64,000 nucleotides of DNA, taken from NCBI RefSeq assembly GCF_013778305.1, contig NZ_JACEIC010000001.1, positions 372,001 to 436,000 of the forward strand, in the 5' to 3' direction. This stretch comes from Nocardioides agri (lineage in GTDB: Bacteria; Actinomycetota; Actinomycetes; Propionibacteriales; Nocardioidaceae). The notes under the pieces are model-generated. The model saw only the letters and a list, made by a program, of their open reading frames with translations, searched no databases and had not been told where the DNA came from. This document shows, in pieces, positions 26,126 through 34,529 of the stretch. The first letter of the stretch is position 1, and every line of letters starts with the position of its first letter. The position numbers and the translations under genes are program-made.

Positions 26126-27691
26126 TCAGCTCCCGCCGGCCGGCAGTGCCTCGAGCATGACGTCGGGGTGGTCGCGCGCGGTCGTCTTGGCCCGCCACTG
26201 GTCGACGAAGAGCGCGAGGTGGGTGCCGTCGCTGCGCTGCAGGACCTCGACACCCCGGATCCCGGCCAGCGCAGCAGCGCCGCCGGCATCGGTGCGCCGG
26301 GCGACCTGGTAGTCGAGCCGCGAGAAGCGGATCGGGGCGTTGAACTCGTTGGTCATCCGGTCCTCGACCACCTCGAACTGCATCGGCCCGACCGCCGCGA
26401 GCACGGGGTTCTGGTCACCGCGGAGGTCCGAGCGCAGCACCTGGACGACGCCCTCCTGGTCGAGCTGCTCGATTCCGCGGCGGAACTGCTTGTAGCGGCC
26501 GATGTCGCCGGCGCTGGCGGTCATGAAGTGCTCGGGGGCGAAGGTCGGCACGGGCGGGTACTCGATCGACGGGCCGACGTACACGGTGTCGCCCACCCGG
26601 AGCGCATTCGCGTTCACGAGGCCGATGATGTCGCCGGCCTCGGCGGTCTCGACCGACGTCGTCTCGCGACCGAAGACCGCCTGGGCGAACTTCGTCGCGA
26701 ACGGCCGACCGGTGGCGGCGTGGGTGACGACCATCCCGCGCTCGAAGGAGCCGGACACCACCCGCGCGTAGGCGAGGCGGTCGCGGTGGGCGGCGTTCAT
26801 CCCGGACTGCACCTTGAAGACGAAGGCACTGAAGTCGTCGGTGACCTGACGGACCGCGCCGTCGACGCCGGTGGTCGCGCCCGGCGCGGGGGCGAGATCG
26901 AGCAGCAGGTCGAGGAGCTGGGCGACGCCGAAGTTCTGCAGCGCCGAGGCGAACATGACCGGCGTGGTCGCCCCGGCCAGGAAGCGTCGCTGGTCGTGGT
27001 CGGCCCCGTCGAGCTCGAGCAGCTCGTGCTCCTCGACCGCGGCGGCCCAGGCCTGGGCGTCAGGCTCCTCGACCTCGCCGGGGCCGATCCGTCGTTCGGG
27101 GGCGCGGGTGGCTCCGCCGGCGGTGCGGGTGTACTTCACGAACTCGCCCGTGCGACGGTCCAGCACCCCGCGGAAGTCTCCCGCCTCGCCGACCGGCCAG
27201 GTCAGCGGTGTCGGGCGGAGCCCGATCTTCTCGTGGATCAGGTCCATGAGCTCCAGCGCGGAGAGACCCGGCCGGTCCCACTTGTTGATCACGGTGATCA
27301 CCGGGATGCCGCGCAGCGCGCAGACCTGGAACAGCTTGAGCGTCTGCGGCTCGAGGCCCTTGCCCGCGTCGACCAGCATCACCGCCGAGTCGACAGCGGA
27401 GAGCACCCGGTAGGTGTCCTCGGAGAAGTCGCTGTGGCCGGGGGTGTCGACCAGGTTGACCACGTGGTCGCGGTAGGCGAACTGGAGCGCGGCCGAGGTG
27501 ATCGAGATGCCGCGGGCCTTCTCCATCGCCATCCAGTCGGACACCGTGCCGCGACGATCCCCCTTGCCGTGCACGGCACCGGCCTCGTTGATCGCCCGGG
27601 CATGCAGCGCGAGCGCCTCGGTCAGGGTCGACTTGCCCGCGTCGGGGTGGCTGATGACGGCGAACGTACGGCGGGGGCGGGAGTCGGGCAC
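26126..27691 (-). CDS. prfC: Peptide chain release factor 3
   Basis: RF3 is a translational GTPase that removes RF1/RF2 from the ribosome after peptide release. The 521-residue product has the full set of G motifs: SHPDAGKST (G1), DTPGH (G3) and NKWD (G4), with [14 protein letters not shown], the switch region typical of the EF-G/RF3 group. The end, [18 protein letters not shown] and beyond, matches RF3 domain III. GTG 27691 is preceded by TAAGTT six bases upstream, again a leaderless layout. The palindromic repeat at 27819-27858 lies upstream, outside the promoter. Confidence 0.95.
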   Translation of the reverse strand: MPDSRPRRTFAVISHPDAGKSTLTEALALHARAINEAGAVHGKGDRRGTVSDWMAMEKARGISITSAALQFAYRDHVVNLVDTPGHSDFSEDTYRVLSAVDSAVMLVDAGKGLEPQTLKLFQVCALRGIPVITVINKWDRPGLSALELMDLIHEKIGLRPTPLTWPVGEAGDFRGVLDRRTGEFVKYTRTAGGATRAPERRIGPGEVEEPDAQAWAAAVEEHELLELDGADHDQRRFLAGATTPVMFASALQNFGVAQLLDLLLDLAPAPGATTGVDGAVRQVTDDFSAFVFKVQSGMNAAHRDRLAYARVVSGSFERGMVVTHAATGRPFATKFAQAVFGRETTSVETAEAGDIIGLVNANALRVGDTVYVGPSIEYPPVPTFAPEHFMTASAGDIGRYKQFRRGIEQLDQEGVVQVLRSDLRGDQNPVLAAVGPMQFEVVEDRMTNEFNAPIRFSRLDYQVARRTDAGGAAALAGIRGVEVLQRSDGTHLALFVDQWRAKTTARDHPDVMLEALPAGGS

Positions 27692-27818
27692 CGGAAGAAC
27701 TTAACGGCCGACCGGTCACTTCCTCGACTCGTGCATAGCCCTCTGGCTCCAAACAGTGGTCCTTCAGCCGACGATCGGACGCGCGGATCTGCCGAGATGC
27801 GGATGCAAGCCGCGGGAC

Positions 27819-27858
27819 GTCATACGGATGGTGCGTCCGCTTCCACCGTCCGTATGAC
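27819..27858. repeat. 40-bp palindromic intergenic repeat, copy 1
   Basis: Arms GTCATACGGATGGTG (27819-27833) and CACCGTCCGTATGAC (27844-27858) pair at 14 of 15 positions around a ten-base loop. The five bases before it (GGGAC) are shared with the copy at 56000-56039. It lies in the 270-base gap between prfC and the receiver-protein gene, where I see no other feature. Confidence 0.8.
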
Positions 27859-27961
27859 ATCTCGTCGAACTCCGTGCACGTCCCACGGACGGGCCGGCGA
27901 GACAACCAGCCGCCGCGAGTGCGTCCCAAAAGGCGCGTCCTACCGCCGCGATCGGGCTGCG

Positions 27962-28441
27962 CTACACGACCCCGGCGGCCGGCGCGGGTCCGGCGAGCGC
28001 CCACGGCATGCCGAGCCCACGGATGATGTCGAGCAGGACGTGACTGGCCACCAGCTTCGAGAGGTACGCCGCCGCGCCGAGGTCCATCGCCTCCCGCACC
28101 TCGTCCGCGTCGACGCCTTGACCGACGACGACGACCGGGATGAGGCGCAGGGTCGGGCTCTGCCCGATGCTCCGCAGGAGGTGTTGCCCTCTGCGGTCCT
28201 CGAAGTCGAAGCTCACGACCGCGGCGATGGGTCGGCTGCGTGCCCTGGCACCGCCCTGCGCACCTGCGGTGAGGTCCCCGAGAGCGGTGCGCGGGTCCGG
28301 GCAGGCCAGCACCGGATTGACCAGGTGGCCGGCAGTGACCGCGGTGCGGACGGCCTCCGCGAACGCTACGTCGCGGTCGACGACGAGGATGGGCGGATGG
28401 TGATGTTCCGGATCGTTGCGGGTCCGGTCGAATCGATGCAT
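27962..28441 (-). CDS. Degenerate response-regulator receiver protein
   Basis: A 159-residue protein with a receiver-like fold and no output domain. PPILVVDRD (17-24) resembles the start of a receiver, IPVVVVGQG (about 101-109) the fourth strand, and GAAAYLSKL (122-130) keeps the conserved lysine (Lys129). Where the phospho-acceptor Asp is expected, the sequence reads AVVSFDFEDRRG, which by eye puts Ser77 at the acceptor position with Asp79 two residues later. The Thr/Ser of strand 4 is also replaced by Gly. It may be a phosphorylation-independent pseudo-receiver. AAGGCAGG precedes ATG 28441. Its promoter region holds the direct repeats at 28538-28558. Confidence 0.7.
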   Translation of the reverse strand: MHRFDRTRNDPEHHHPPILVVDRDVAFAEAVRTAVTAGHLVNPVLACPDPRTALGDLTAGAQGGARARSRPIAAVVSFDFEDRRGQHLLRSIGQSPTLRLIPVVVVGQGVDADEVREAMDLGAAAYLSKLVASHVLLDIIRGLGMPWALAGPAPAAGVV

Positions 28442-28537
28442 GTCGCCTGCCTTGGGGAAGGGGCCACGGGGGCCCGAAGGCTCACGTCAGAGAGCATGAC
28501 CCAATGGTCACGTCCTCGGATCGACTTTCGGCGACTC

Positions 28538-28558
28538 GTCTATACAGCCCGTCTAGAC
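28538..28558. promoter_or_regulatory. Direct repeat GTCTATAC / GTCTAGAC
   Basis: GTCTATAC (28538-28545) and GTCTAGAC (28551-28558) match at seven of eight bases with a period of 13, in the gap between the BTAD regulator gene and the receiver gene it runs into. On the minus strand they read GTCTAGAC then GTATAGAC and lie upstream of the receiver gene. They could be regulator half-sites or contain a -10 (TATAGA on the minus strand). Confidence 0.35.
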
Positions 28559-28602
28559 CGATGACCGACCGGCGACGGCCCACGACGAGGTCGCTGGCTG
28601 GC

Positions 28603-30432
28603 TCAGCAGGGCTGGGTGCGTCCCTCGCGCGTGGCGCGGATGAGGGCGTGCAGATCCGGGTTGTCGATCTCGGCCGCAAGCAGGTCAGCGGCGTCGGCGT
28701 CTCCCGTGCTGCCTCGGGCAGCGGAGTGGAGAAGGGCGCGCACGGTCAGCTCCCGCATCCCGGCCCTGGAGGCGAGCTCGCGCAGCGTGTCGATCCATGT
28801 GCGGGTCTCGGGATGCCCGTGCGTGCGGCCGAGATCGCACATCGCGTCGAGGATGTGGGCGTCGAGCCACACGTAGGGATCCGCGAGCCGGGTGCCCCGC
28901 GAGCGGGCGTCTCGCAGGGTCTCGAAGGCTCGCTCGGAATCGCCCTCGGCGTCGGCGACCAGGGCCAGCCCCCGAGCGGTGATGCCCTCCCAACAGGGAT
29001 CGCCGAGCTGGCAGGCCCGGGCGAAGGCCTGCTGGAAGATCTCGGCCGCGCGCGACGGCTCGTGGCGGGCGAGACAGACCTCCCCCTGGAACGCCTGCGG
29101 CCACGGGAGGAAGGAGAGCCAGTGCACGCGCTCGGCCAGCGCGACGGCTGTGGTGAGGTGGTGGTCCGCCTCGTCCAGGTCGCCGCGAAGGAGCTCCACC
29201 CGTCCCTTCATGCACAGTGCGTAGGCCTCCCGACGCGGGTCACCTGCCTCCCGCGACAGACGTCCGGCCTCGTCGAGCAGGGCGATGGCCCGCGGGTAGT
29301 CCGCAGTGTCGCTGTGGACCGAGCCCAGGTACGTCGCGGCCTTGGCCATCACGACCGGTGATCCGTCCGCCAGGTCCATCGCTTCGCTGAGCCACCGTTC
29401 GGCTCGGTCGTAGCGGGCGCGCAGGAAGTCCACGTACCCGAGCTCTGCGCGGGCCAGCGCGGAGCCGATCGGGTCGTCGTCCTCGACGGCCAGGCGGTCG
29501 GCCTCGTGCAAGTGCGCCAGGCCTTCCTCGTCGAGGCCGCGGAGCGAATGGATCAGCGCCTCGGCCAGCACCTGTCGGGACCGCGAGCGCAGCGAGGTCG
29601 CGGCGCCGGCGTCGGCGAGTCGGACGGCGCTGCGCAGGGCAGCGACCCCCGGCTCGATCGCTCCGGCCGCGATCGTCGCCGACCCCGACTCGATGGCGGC
29701 CTCGACCGTGGCGCTGGTCGGGACGCCGACACGTCGACGTGGACGCTCCCGCATCGCGGCCTCGATCGTCACTCCGGGCGCCACGCCGAGCTCCGTGTCC
29801 AGCAGCCCGGTCCACGCGGCGTACTGTCGCTCGGCCGCCGCGTCATCGCCCATCAGCCGATAGAGGCGGATCAGCAGCGCTTGGTGGTTCTCGTCGAGAG
29901 GGCTCATCGCGGCGGCACGTACGGCGAAGCCGCAGGCTCGATCGAGCGCACCACGCGCCAACAGACCCAGGGCAGCCTCGTGCAGGATCGCCTCGGAGGC
30001 CGCAGCGATCCGTCGCCGCTCGTAGAGCAGCCACGACTCGAACGCAGGTGCCCCCCGGACGACCAACCCGTCGAGCAGCTCGGCACCGAGCCCGACGGCC
30101 TCGACGGCGGCGGTCCAGTCCCGGCCGAGCAGGTCGACGTCCACAGCAACGCCCTCCGAAAGCAGCAGCACCACGGGATCCCCGTCGATCGAGACGCTGT
30201 CGCCGAGGCAGCGACGGATCTCGGCCAGGCTCCACCGCAGGGCACGCAGCGGGTCGTCGGCCTCCGAGAACAGCATCCCGGCCAGCTGGCTCCTGGTCGG
30301 GCGGGCCTCGCAGAGCAGGAGGTAGGCCAGCAGCGCCCAGCTCTTCCGGCTGCGGAGACGGTCGGCCGTCTGACCGGGCCGCTCGATGGCCGGGCGACCC
30401 AAGAGGCGGATCGTGAGGGGCTCGTCCGCCAT
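28603..30432 (-). CDS. BTAD-domain (SARP-like) transcriptional regulator with TPR region
   Basis: A 609-residue regulator. The N terminus (about 5-95) is an OmpR-like winged helix (TIRLLGRPAIERP, then SRKSWALLAYLLLCEARPTRSQLAGMLF-type sequence). A bacterial transcriptional activator domain follows (about 100-245, with MSPLDENHQALLIRLYRLMGDD). The rest is made of TPR-like helical repeats (EALIHSLRGLDEEGLAHLHE, AALGYVDFLRARYDRAERWL-like units). SARP-type proteins bind direct repeats next to the -10 and recruit RNA polymerase. ATG 30432 follows GACGCT by six bases. The DUF4242 gene lies upstream with paired direct repeats in its promoter, a plausible target. Confidence 0.82.
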   Translation of the reverse strand: MADEPLTIRLLGRPAIERPGQTADRLRSRKSWALLAYLLLCEARPTRSQLAGMLFSEADDPLRALRWSLAEIRRCLGDSVSIDGDPVVLLLSEGVAVDVDLLGRDWTAAVEAVGLGAELLDGLVVRGAPAFESWLLYERRRIAAASEAILHEAALGLLARGALDRACGFAVRAAAMSPLDENHQALLIRLYRLMGDDAAAERQYAAWTGLLDTELGVAPGVTIEAAMRERPRRRVGVPTSATVEAAIESGSATIAAGAIEPGVAALRSAVRLADAGAATSLRSRSRQVLAEALIHSLRGLDEEGLAHLHEADRLAVEDDDPIGSALARAELGYVDFLRARYDRAERWLSEAMDLADGSPVVMAKAATYLGSVHSDTADYPRAIALLDEAGRLSREAGDPRREAYALCMKGRVELLRGDLDEADHHLTTAVALAERVHWLSFLPWPQAFQGEVCLARHEPSRAAEIFQQAFARACQLGDPCWEGITARGLALVADAEGDSERAFETLRDARSRGTRLADPYVWLDAHILDAMCDLGRTHGHPETRTWIDTLRELASRAGMRELTVRALLHSAARGSTGDADAADLLAAEIDNPDLHALIRATREGRTQPC

Positions 30433-30502
30433 ACGATCAGCGTCGCACAGCCATGACCTCCCGGTACCCCTCGCTGGAGACCCGTTCCCACCCGCAGCCC
30501 GC

Positions 30503-30533
30503 AGGCCCCGAGCGCCGCTGGCGCCCGGGGCCT
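30503..30533 (-). terminator. Terminator hairpin after the DUF4242 gene
   Basis: AGGCCCC (30503-30509) pairs with GGGGCCT (30527-30533), and inside it GCGCC (30512-30516) pairs with GGCGC (30520-30524) around a three-base loop. It stands about 60 bases past the end of the DUF4242 gene and before the BTAD regulator, separating the two transcripts. Confidence 0.7.
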
Positions 30534-30592
30534 CCGTGCAGGTGCCCGAACGACTCCGGACGGCAGTCGGCGGGTCGGGCGAGGGCACAGCC

Positions 30593-30844
30593 TCAGGAGT
30601 GCTCGCTGACGCTGTAGATCTCGTCAGCCACGAGCCCGTGCGCCTCACGATGGACGGCGTTGGCTGCCTCCGCGCTCGGTGCCTCGACGAGGCAGAAGAT
30701 CTTCCCCGCCTGCTCGTCGACCCAGTAGCGGAGGTAGTCCACTCCGTGCGACCTCTGCGTGGCCAGGTCGGCCTCGTGGGCGGCAGCGACATCTGCCGCC
30801 GAGACCCCACCGTCGATGTTGTGCGTGTCCATGAACAGAGCCAT
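30593..30844 (-). CDS. DUF4242 domain protein (SCO4226-like)
   Basis: An 83-residue protein that is a complete DUF4242 domain: MALFMDTHNIDGGVSAADVA at the start, then YLRYWVDEQAGKIFCLVEAPSAEA with HREAHGLVADEIYSV at the end. The family has a ferredoxin-like fold, and the Streptomyces coelicolor member SCO4226 binds nickel; whether this one does is not known. AAGGA precedes ATG 30844. Upstream (30915-30934) are two direct copies of CGTCAAAC on the minus strand, next to a -10-like GAGGTT. The BTAD regulator follows on the same strand after a terminator. Confidence 0.85.
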   Translation of the reverse strand: MALFMDTHNIDGGVSAADVAAAHEADLATQRSHGVDYLRYWVDEQAGKIFCLVEAPSAEAANAVHREAHGLVADEIYSVSEHS

Positions 30845-30914
30845 GAGTCCTTCCCATCTGGTTGTCGGCCAGTCGCTGGTCGACGGCCGGATGAGACGAC
30901 CAAACCTCAGCAGC

Positions 30915-30934
30915 GTTTGACGCCACGTTTGACG
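30915..30934. promoter_or_regulatory. Tandem CGTCAAAC direct repeats upstream of the DUF4242 gene
   Basis: GTTTGACG occurs at 30915-30922 and 30927-30934 (CGTCAAAC on the minus strand), period 12. The proximal copy ends seven bases before GAGGTT (30908-30903, minus), a -10-like hexamer. Direct repeats close to the -10 are the usual arrangement for SARP/BTAD activators, and one is encoded next door. Confidence 0.5.
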
Positions 30935-30935
30935 G

Positions 30936-33101
30936 TCACGGACCGCTCGACCACGGCTGGGCCGACGGACCGAGCGTGACCCGCCCGCTGCCGGCCTGGA
31001 CGTCGACCGACATCGGCCGACCGGCGAACTCGAGGGCCGAGAGCGCGAGGTCAGGCACGCCGGAGAGGTCGCCGCGGACCAGCTCGACCCCCGAGCCGTC
31101 GGCGGTGGGCTCCAGACCCAGCATCGTGCGGACCAGCAGCAGCACCGACGCCGACGCCCAGGCCTGGGGCGAGCATGACGACGGGTATGCCACCGGCATC
31201 GCGACGTCGTCGCGCGACAGACCGGCGAAGAGCTCCGGAGGCCGACCGCCGAAGTGGCGGGTCGCCTCGAGAGCGCCGTCCACGAGCAGGTCGACCGCGT
31301 CCCAGTGGCCGTAGCGGGCGGCGCCCGCGACGCAGAGGGCGGTGTCGTGCGGCCACACCGAGCCGTTGTGGTAGCTCAGCGGGTCGTACGCCGCCATCGA
31401 GCTCGCCAGGGTGCGCAGGCCCCACCCCGTCCACAGGTCCCGGTCGACCAGCCTCTCGACGTACTGGCGCGCCTTGTCGTCGTCCGCGATCCCTGACCAC
31501 AAAGCGTGCCCGGGGTTGGTCGTGAGCGAGTCGATGGGACGGCCGTCGCCGTCCAGGCCCAGGACGAACCAGCCTCGACGGTCCCAGAACGTTTCGTTGA
31601 AGCGGTCCTTCAGCACCTGGGCGCGGCGGAGCAGATCGTCGGCGTCGTGCCCGATGTCGACCGTGGTGGCCAACGCGGCGGCGCCGGTGAGAGCGGCGTA
31701 GGCGTACCCCTGGACCTCCACGAGCGCGAGAGGTGCCTGCGGCAGCGTGCCGTCGGCTCGCGTGATGCCGTCCCAGGAGTCCTTCCAGCCCTGGTTGGCG
31801 AGTCCGTGCGCGTCCCGGCGCCGGTAGTCGACGAACCCGTCGCCGTTGGAGTCACCGGCTCCGATGGTCCAGTCGATGGCGCGACCGACGGCGGGCGCGA
31901 GATCGCGGAGGGTGCCCTCGTCGATGGCGCGCCAGCGCCACGCCTCTGCCGCGAGAGCGACGAAGAGGGGAGTGGCGTCCACGGTCCCGTAGTAGCGGTT
32001 GCGAGAGGAGAACGGCCCGCTGCCCCCGTGGCGCCGCAGCTCGTGCACGATGCGTCCCGGCTGCTCCTCGGACGCCGGATCGTCCACGCGTCCCTGGAGC
32101 TCGGCGAGGCCGGCCAGCACGCCTGCGGCGAGCGAGCCGTCGAACGGCAGGGTCATCCATGCCGTCAACAGGGAGTCACGACCGAACAGCGTCATGAACC
32201 ACGGCGCCCCCGCGGCCACCACCGTCCGCTCGGGGTGCGCCTCGTCCACGATCCGCAGGGCGGCCAGATCGATGAGCGCCTGGTCGATGGCGGTGGGCAG
32301 CCGTGGGTCGAGCGACACGGCCGAGGGCAGGCCGGCACGCCACGCCGAGAGCTCGCGGACCGCCGTCCCGCGCGCCAGCGCCGCGGGGCGCTCGAGGTCG
32401 GCGGGGACGCCTGCGGACACCGGCTGCACGGTGACCGCGACGGTCACCTCGCCCTGCCCGGGCACCTGCAGGCGCCAGGTGGCGGCGCCGCCGTCGGGGT
32501 CGACCTCGTCGGGCCGGGGCTCCATCAGCACCCGGGTGCTGTCCTGAGGATCGCGCGGGGAGCCCAATGTCCAGGTGCCGCTCGGGTCGACCGCCACGCT
32601 CGCGCGCTCCCGATCGGCGGTGCCGCTCTTGACGTCGAACACGTGGGCGAAGTCGGCCGCCACCTCCAGCTGGACGTGCACGCTGACCGGCATCGGGTGC
32701 GGGTTCCGCAGGGTCAGCTCCTCCAGCAGGCAGCCGGCGAGCGAGCGACGGCGGATCAGCAGGACTCCGGCGTGGTCGCCGCGGTGCTCCGTGCCGATCG
32801 TGCCCTGGCCAGGGTCCGCGCCGTCGCCGTCGCCGTCGCCGTCGACCCGAGCCACCACCCGCGAGACGACGACCGCGGACAACGGCGTGGGGGTGCTCGC
32901 ACCCAGGAGCTCGACCCGGTCGCCGTTGACGGTCAGCTGCAGCCGGCTCAGGTGCCGCAGGTCGTCGTACACGAGGCCGTGGGTTCCGGCCACCATGTCG
33001 CCGGCTTCTGCGCTGATCGCGAAGCAGCGTCCGTCGACGGTGACCAGGTCGTGGCGCCCTCCGGCGGGGACGCCGTCTGCCGCGGAGTTGAACTCAGACA
33101 T
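30936..33101 (-). CDS. Glycogen debranching enzyme-like (amylo-alpha-1,6-glucosidase family)
   Basis: A 721-residue protein with the two parts of this family. The N-terminal glycogen-debranching beta domain (about 20-270) has TVDGRCFAISAEAGDMVAGTHGL and RLQLTVNGDRVELL. The C-terminal (alpha/alpha)6 barrel (about 290-690) has APWFMTLFGRDSLLTAWM, RNRYYGTVDATPLFV, NQGWKDSWDG and LSYHNGSVWPHDTAL, which carry the catalytic acids. It is probably cytoplasmic, acting on alpha-1,6 branches or related glucosides. ATG 33101 follows CACCGT by six bases. Residues near 96-101 are a (Asp-Gly) run from a hexanucleotide repeat. It is divergent from a glycosyltransferase operon, suggesting shared polysaccharide turnover. 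Confidence 0.87.
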   Translation of the reverse strand: MSEFNSAADGVPAGGRHDLVTVDGRCFAISAEAGDMVAGTHGLVYDDLRHLSRLQLTVNGDRVELLGASTPTPLSAVVVSRVVARVDGDGDGDGADPGQGTIGTEHRGDHAGVLLIRRRSLAGCLLEELTLRNPHPMPVSVHVQLEVAADFAHVFDVKSGTADRERASVAVDPSGTWTLGSPRDPQDSTRVLMEPRPDEVDPDGGAATWRLQVPGQGEVTVAVTVQPVSAGVPADLERPAALARGTAVRELSAWRAGLPSAVSLDPRLPTAIDQALIDLAALRIVDEAHPERTVVAAGAPWFMTLFGRDSLLTAWMTLPFDGSLAAGVLAGLAELQGRVDDPASEEQPGRIVHELRRHGGSGPFSSRNRYYGTVDATPLFVALAAEAWRWRAIDEGTLRDLAPAVGRAIDWTIGAGDSNGDGFVDYRRRDAHGLANQGWKDSWDGITRADGTLPQAPLALVEVQGYAYAALTGAAALATTVDIGHDADDLLRRAQVLKDRFNETFWDRRGWFVLGLDGDGRPIDSLTTNPGHALWSGIADDDKARQYVERLVDRDLWTGWGLRTLASSMAAYDPLSYHNGSVWPHDTALCVAGAARYGHWDAVDLLVDGALEATRHFGGRPPELFAGLSRDDVAMPVAYPSSCSPQAWASASVLLLVRTMLGLEPTADGSGVELVRGDLSGVPDLALSALEFAGRPMSVDVQAGSGRVTLGPSAQPWSSGP

Positions 33102-33232
33102 TCGTCCACGGTGCCCAACGCATCCCGACGATATACGTCCGGGCGCGTGGCGGCCGCACCAGGTTTGTCGAGTGCGGGTGTTGGGGCACTGCGGAGGGGA
33201 GGGACGACAGCGATGTCGCGGAGGGAAGTGTG

Positions 33233-33427
33233 ATGAGCACCGTATTCGATGTGCCGTGCCCGGACTGCGGGCGGCAGATGCCGGTCGCGTCCGACGGCGA
33301 CCTGCAGTGTCCGACCTGCCAGAAGGCCTACCGCCTTCGGATGGGCCACCTGTTCCCGATCGCCGAGCGTACGCCGTCGCGACGGCCTGCCGGAGCCGCT
33401 GACCCGGCGACCGCGGCGCCGTCATGA
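33233..33427 (+). CDS. Small zinc-ribbon protein
   Basis: A 64-residue protein with two CxxC pairs, CPDC (Cys9, Cys12) and CPTC (Cys26, Cys29), spaced as in a zinc ribbon, followed by a basic and Ala/Pro-rich tail. ATG 33233 follows GGAGGGA with a good spacing. Its stop overlaps the ATG of the glycosyltransferase (ATGA), so the two are translationally coupled. The function is unknown; small zinc ribbons often mediate protein or nucleic-acid contacts. Confidence 0.7.
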   Translation: MSTVFDVPCPDCGRQMPVASDGDLQCPTCQKAYRLRMGHLFPIAERTPSRRPAGAADPATAAPS

Positions 33428-34476
33428 GGATCGCGCAGGTCGCCCCGCTCTACGAGGCCGTGCCGCCCGAGGCGTACGGCGGGACCGAGCGGGTGATCGC
33501 CGTGCTCTGCGACGGCTTGGCGGCCGCCGGCCACGAGGTCACGCTGTTCGGGCCGGAGAACTCCCTCACGGACGCGACGCTCCAGGCGTCCGAGCAACCG
33601 CTGCGCGAGCGGTTCAGCAGCGACGAGCTGGTGAACCTCGCCCCCCACCTGCACCTGCAGATGCTGGCCGAGATCTACCGGCGGGCCGACGAGTTCGACG
33701 TCATCCACTCCCACCTGGACATCTGGACGCTGCCGTTCACCCGTCTGCGCGACACGCCCACCGTGCTGACGATGCACGGCCGCCTGGACCTCGACTTCCT
33801 GAGGGACCTGCTGCCGAGGTACCCGTCGGTGCCCCTGGTCTCCATCAGCGACGACCAGCGGCTGGCCGTCGCAGACTTCGACCTCACCTGGGCGGCGACG
33901 GTCTACAACGGCCTCGACCTCACCGCCTACCAGGACGTCCCGCACGATTCCGACGGCTACCTGGGATTCGTGGGCCGGATCACCGAGGAGAAGGGCCCCC
34001 TCGCCGCGATCGAGATCTCCCGGCGCACCGGGGTGCCGCTCCGGATGGCCGCGAAGGTGGACCCGCTCGACGTCGACTACTACGAGGACGAGGTCAAGCC
34101 GGAGATGGGCCCGGACGTCGACTTCATCGGGGAGATCGACGAGCAGGAGAAGCCGGCGTTCTACGCCGGCGCGCGCGCCACCCTGTTCCCGAGCGACTGG
34201 CCGGAGCCGTTCGGCCTGGTCATGATCGAGTCCCTCGCCTCGGGCACCCCGGTGATCGCGCTCCGCCGGGGATCGGTGCCGGAGGTGATCGATGACGGCG
34301 TCACCGGGTTCATCTGTGACGACGTGGACGAGATGGTGAAGGCCGCGGAGCGGATCGGTGAGATCGACCCCGACGCGTGCAGACGCCACGCCCAGCGGTT
34401 CTCGGCCGAGGAGATGTGCCGCGGGTACGTCGAGGTCTACGAGTCCTTGGTCGCCGGCGCGCATCAGTCGGGATGA
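33424..34476 (+). CDS. Family 4 glycosyltransferase (GT-B)
   Basis: A 350-residue GT-B glycosyltransferase. The N-terminal acceptor domain starts MRIAQVAPLYEAVPPEAYGGTERV, with the GGTE glycine loop, and the C-terminal donor domain has FVGRITEEKG and EPFGLVMIESLASGTPVIA, the EX7E motif binding the nucleotide sugar. It transfers a sugar from a nucleotide donor; the acceptor is not evident. It is translationally coupled to the zinc-ribbon protein and lies opposite the debranching enzyme, a pairing that suggests a role with a glucan or a compatible glucoside. Confidence 0.9.
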   Translation: MRIAQVAPLYEAVPPEAYGGTERVIAVLCDGLAAAGHEVTLFGPENSLTDATLQASEQPLRERFSSDELVNLAPHLHLQMLAEIYRRADEFDVIHSHLDIWTLPFTRLRDTPTVLTMHGRLDLDFLRDLLPRYPSVPLVSISDDQRLAVADFDLTWAATVYNGLDLTAYQDVPHDSDGYLGFVGRITEEKGPLAAIEISRRTGVPLRMAAKVDPLDVDYYEDEVKPEMGPDVDFIGEIDEQEKPAFYAGARATLFPSDWPEPFGLVMIESLASGTPVIALRRGSVPEVIDDGVTGFICDDVDEMVKAAERIGEIDPDACRRHAQRFSAEEMCRGYVEVYESLVAGAHQSG

Positions 34477-34529
34477 CCCGCGGTTCGCACGCACCGGCCG
34501 CGCCTCCGCGGCCTGCCTAGGCTGCCTGG

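Noticed and set aside
27819..27858. The palindromic repeat as an attC or insertion-sequence end
   Set aside because: There is no integrase, transposase or target-site duplication nearby, and both copies are single, complete palindromes.
30911..30934. The CGTCAAAC pair as a CRISPR fragment
   Set aside because: There are only two copies, an 8-base unit and a 4-base gap; it fits an operator, not a repeat-spacer array.
32815..32850. Short hexanucleotide repeat
   Set aside because: About four units encode an Asp-Gly run inside the debranching enzyme; it is an in-frame coding microsatellite, not a regulatory or mobile feature.
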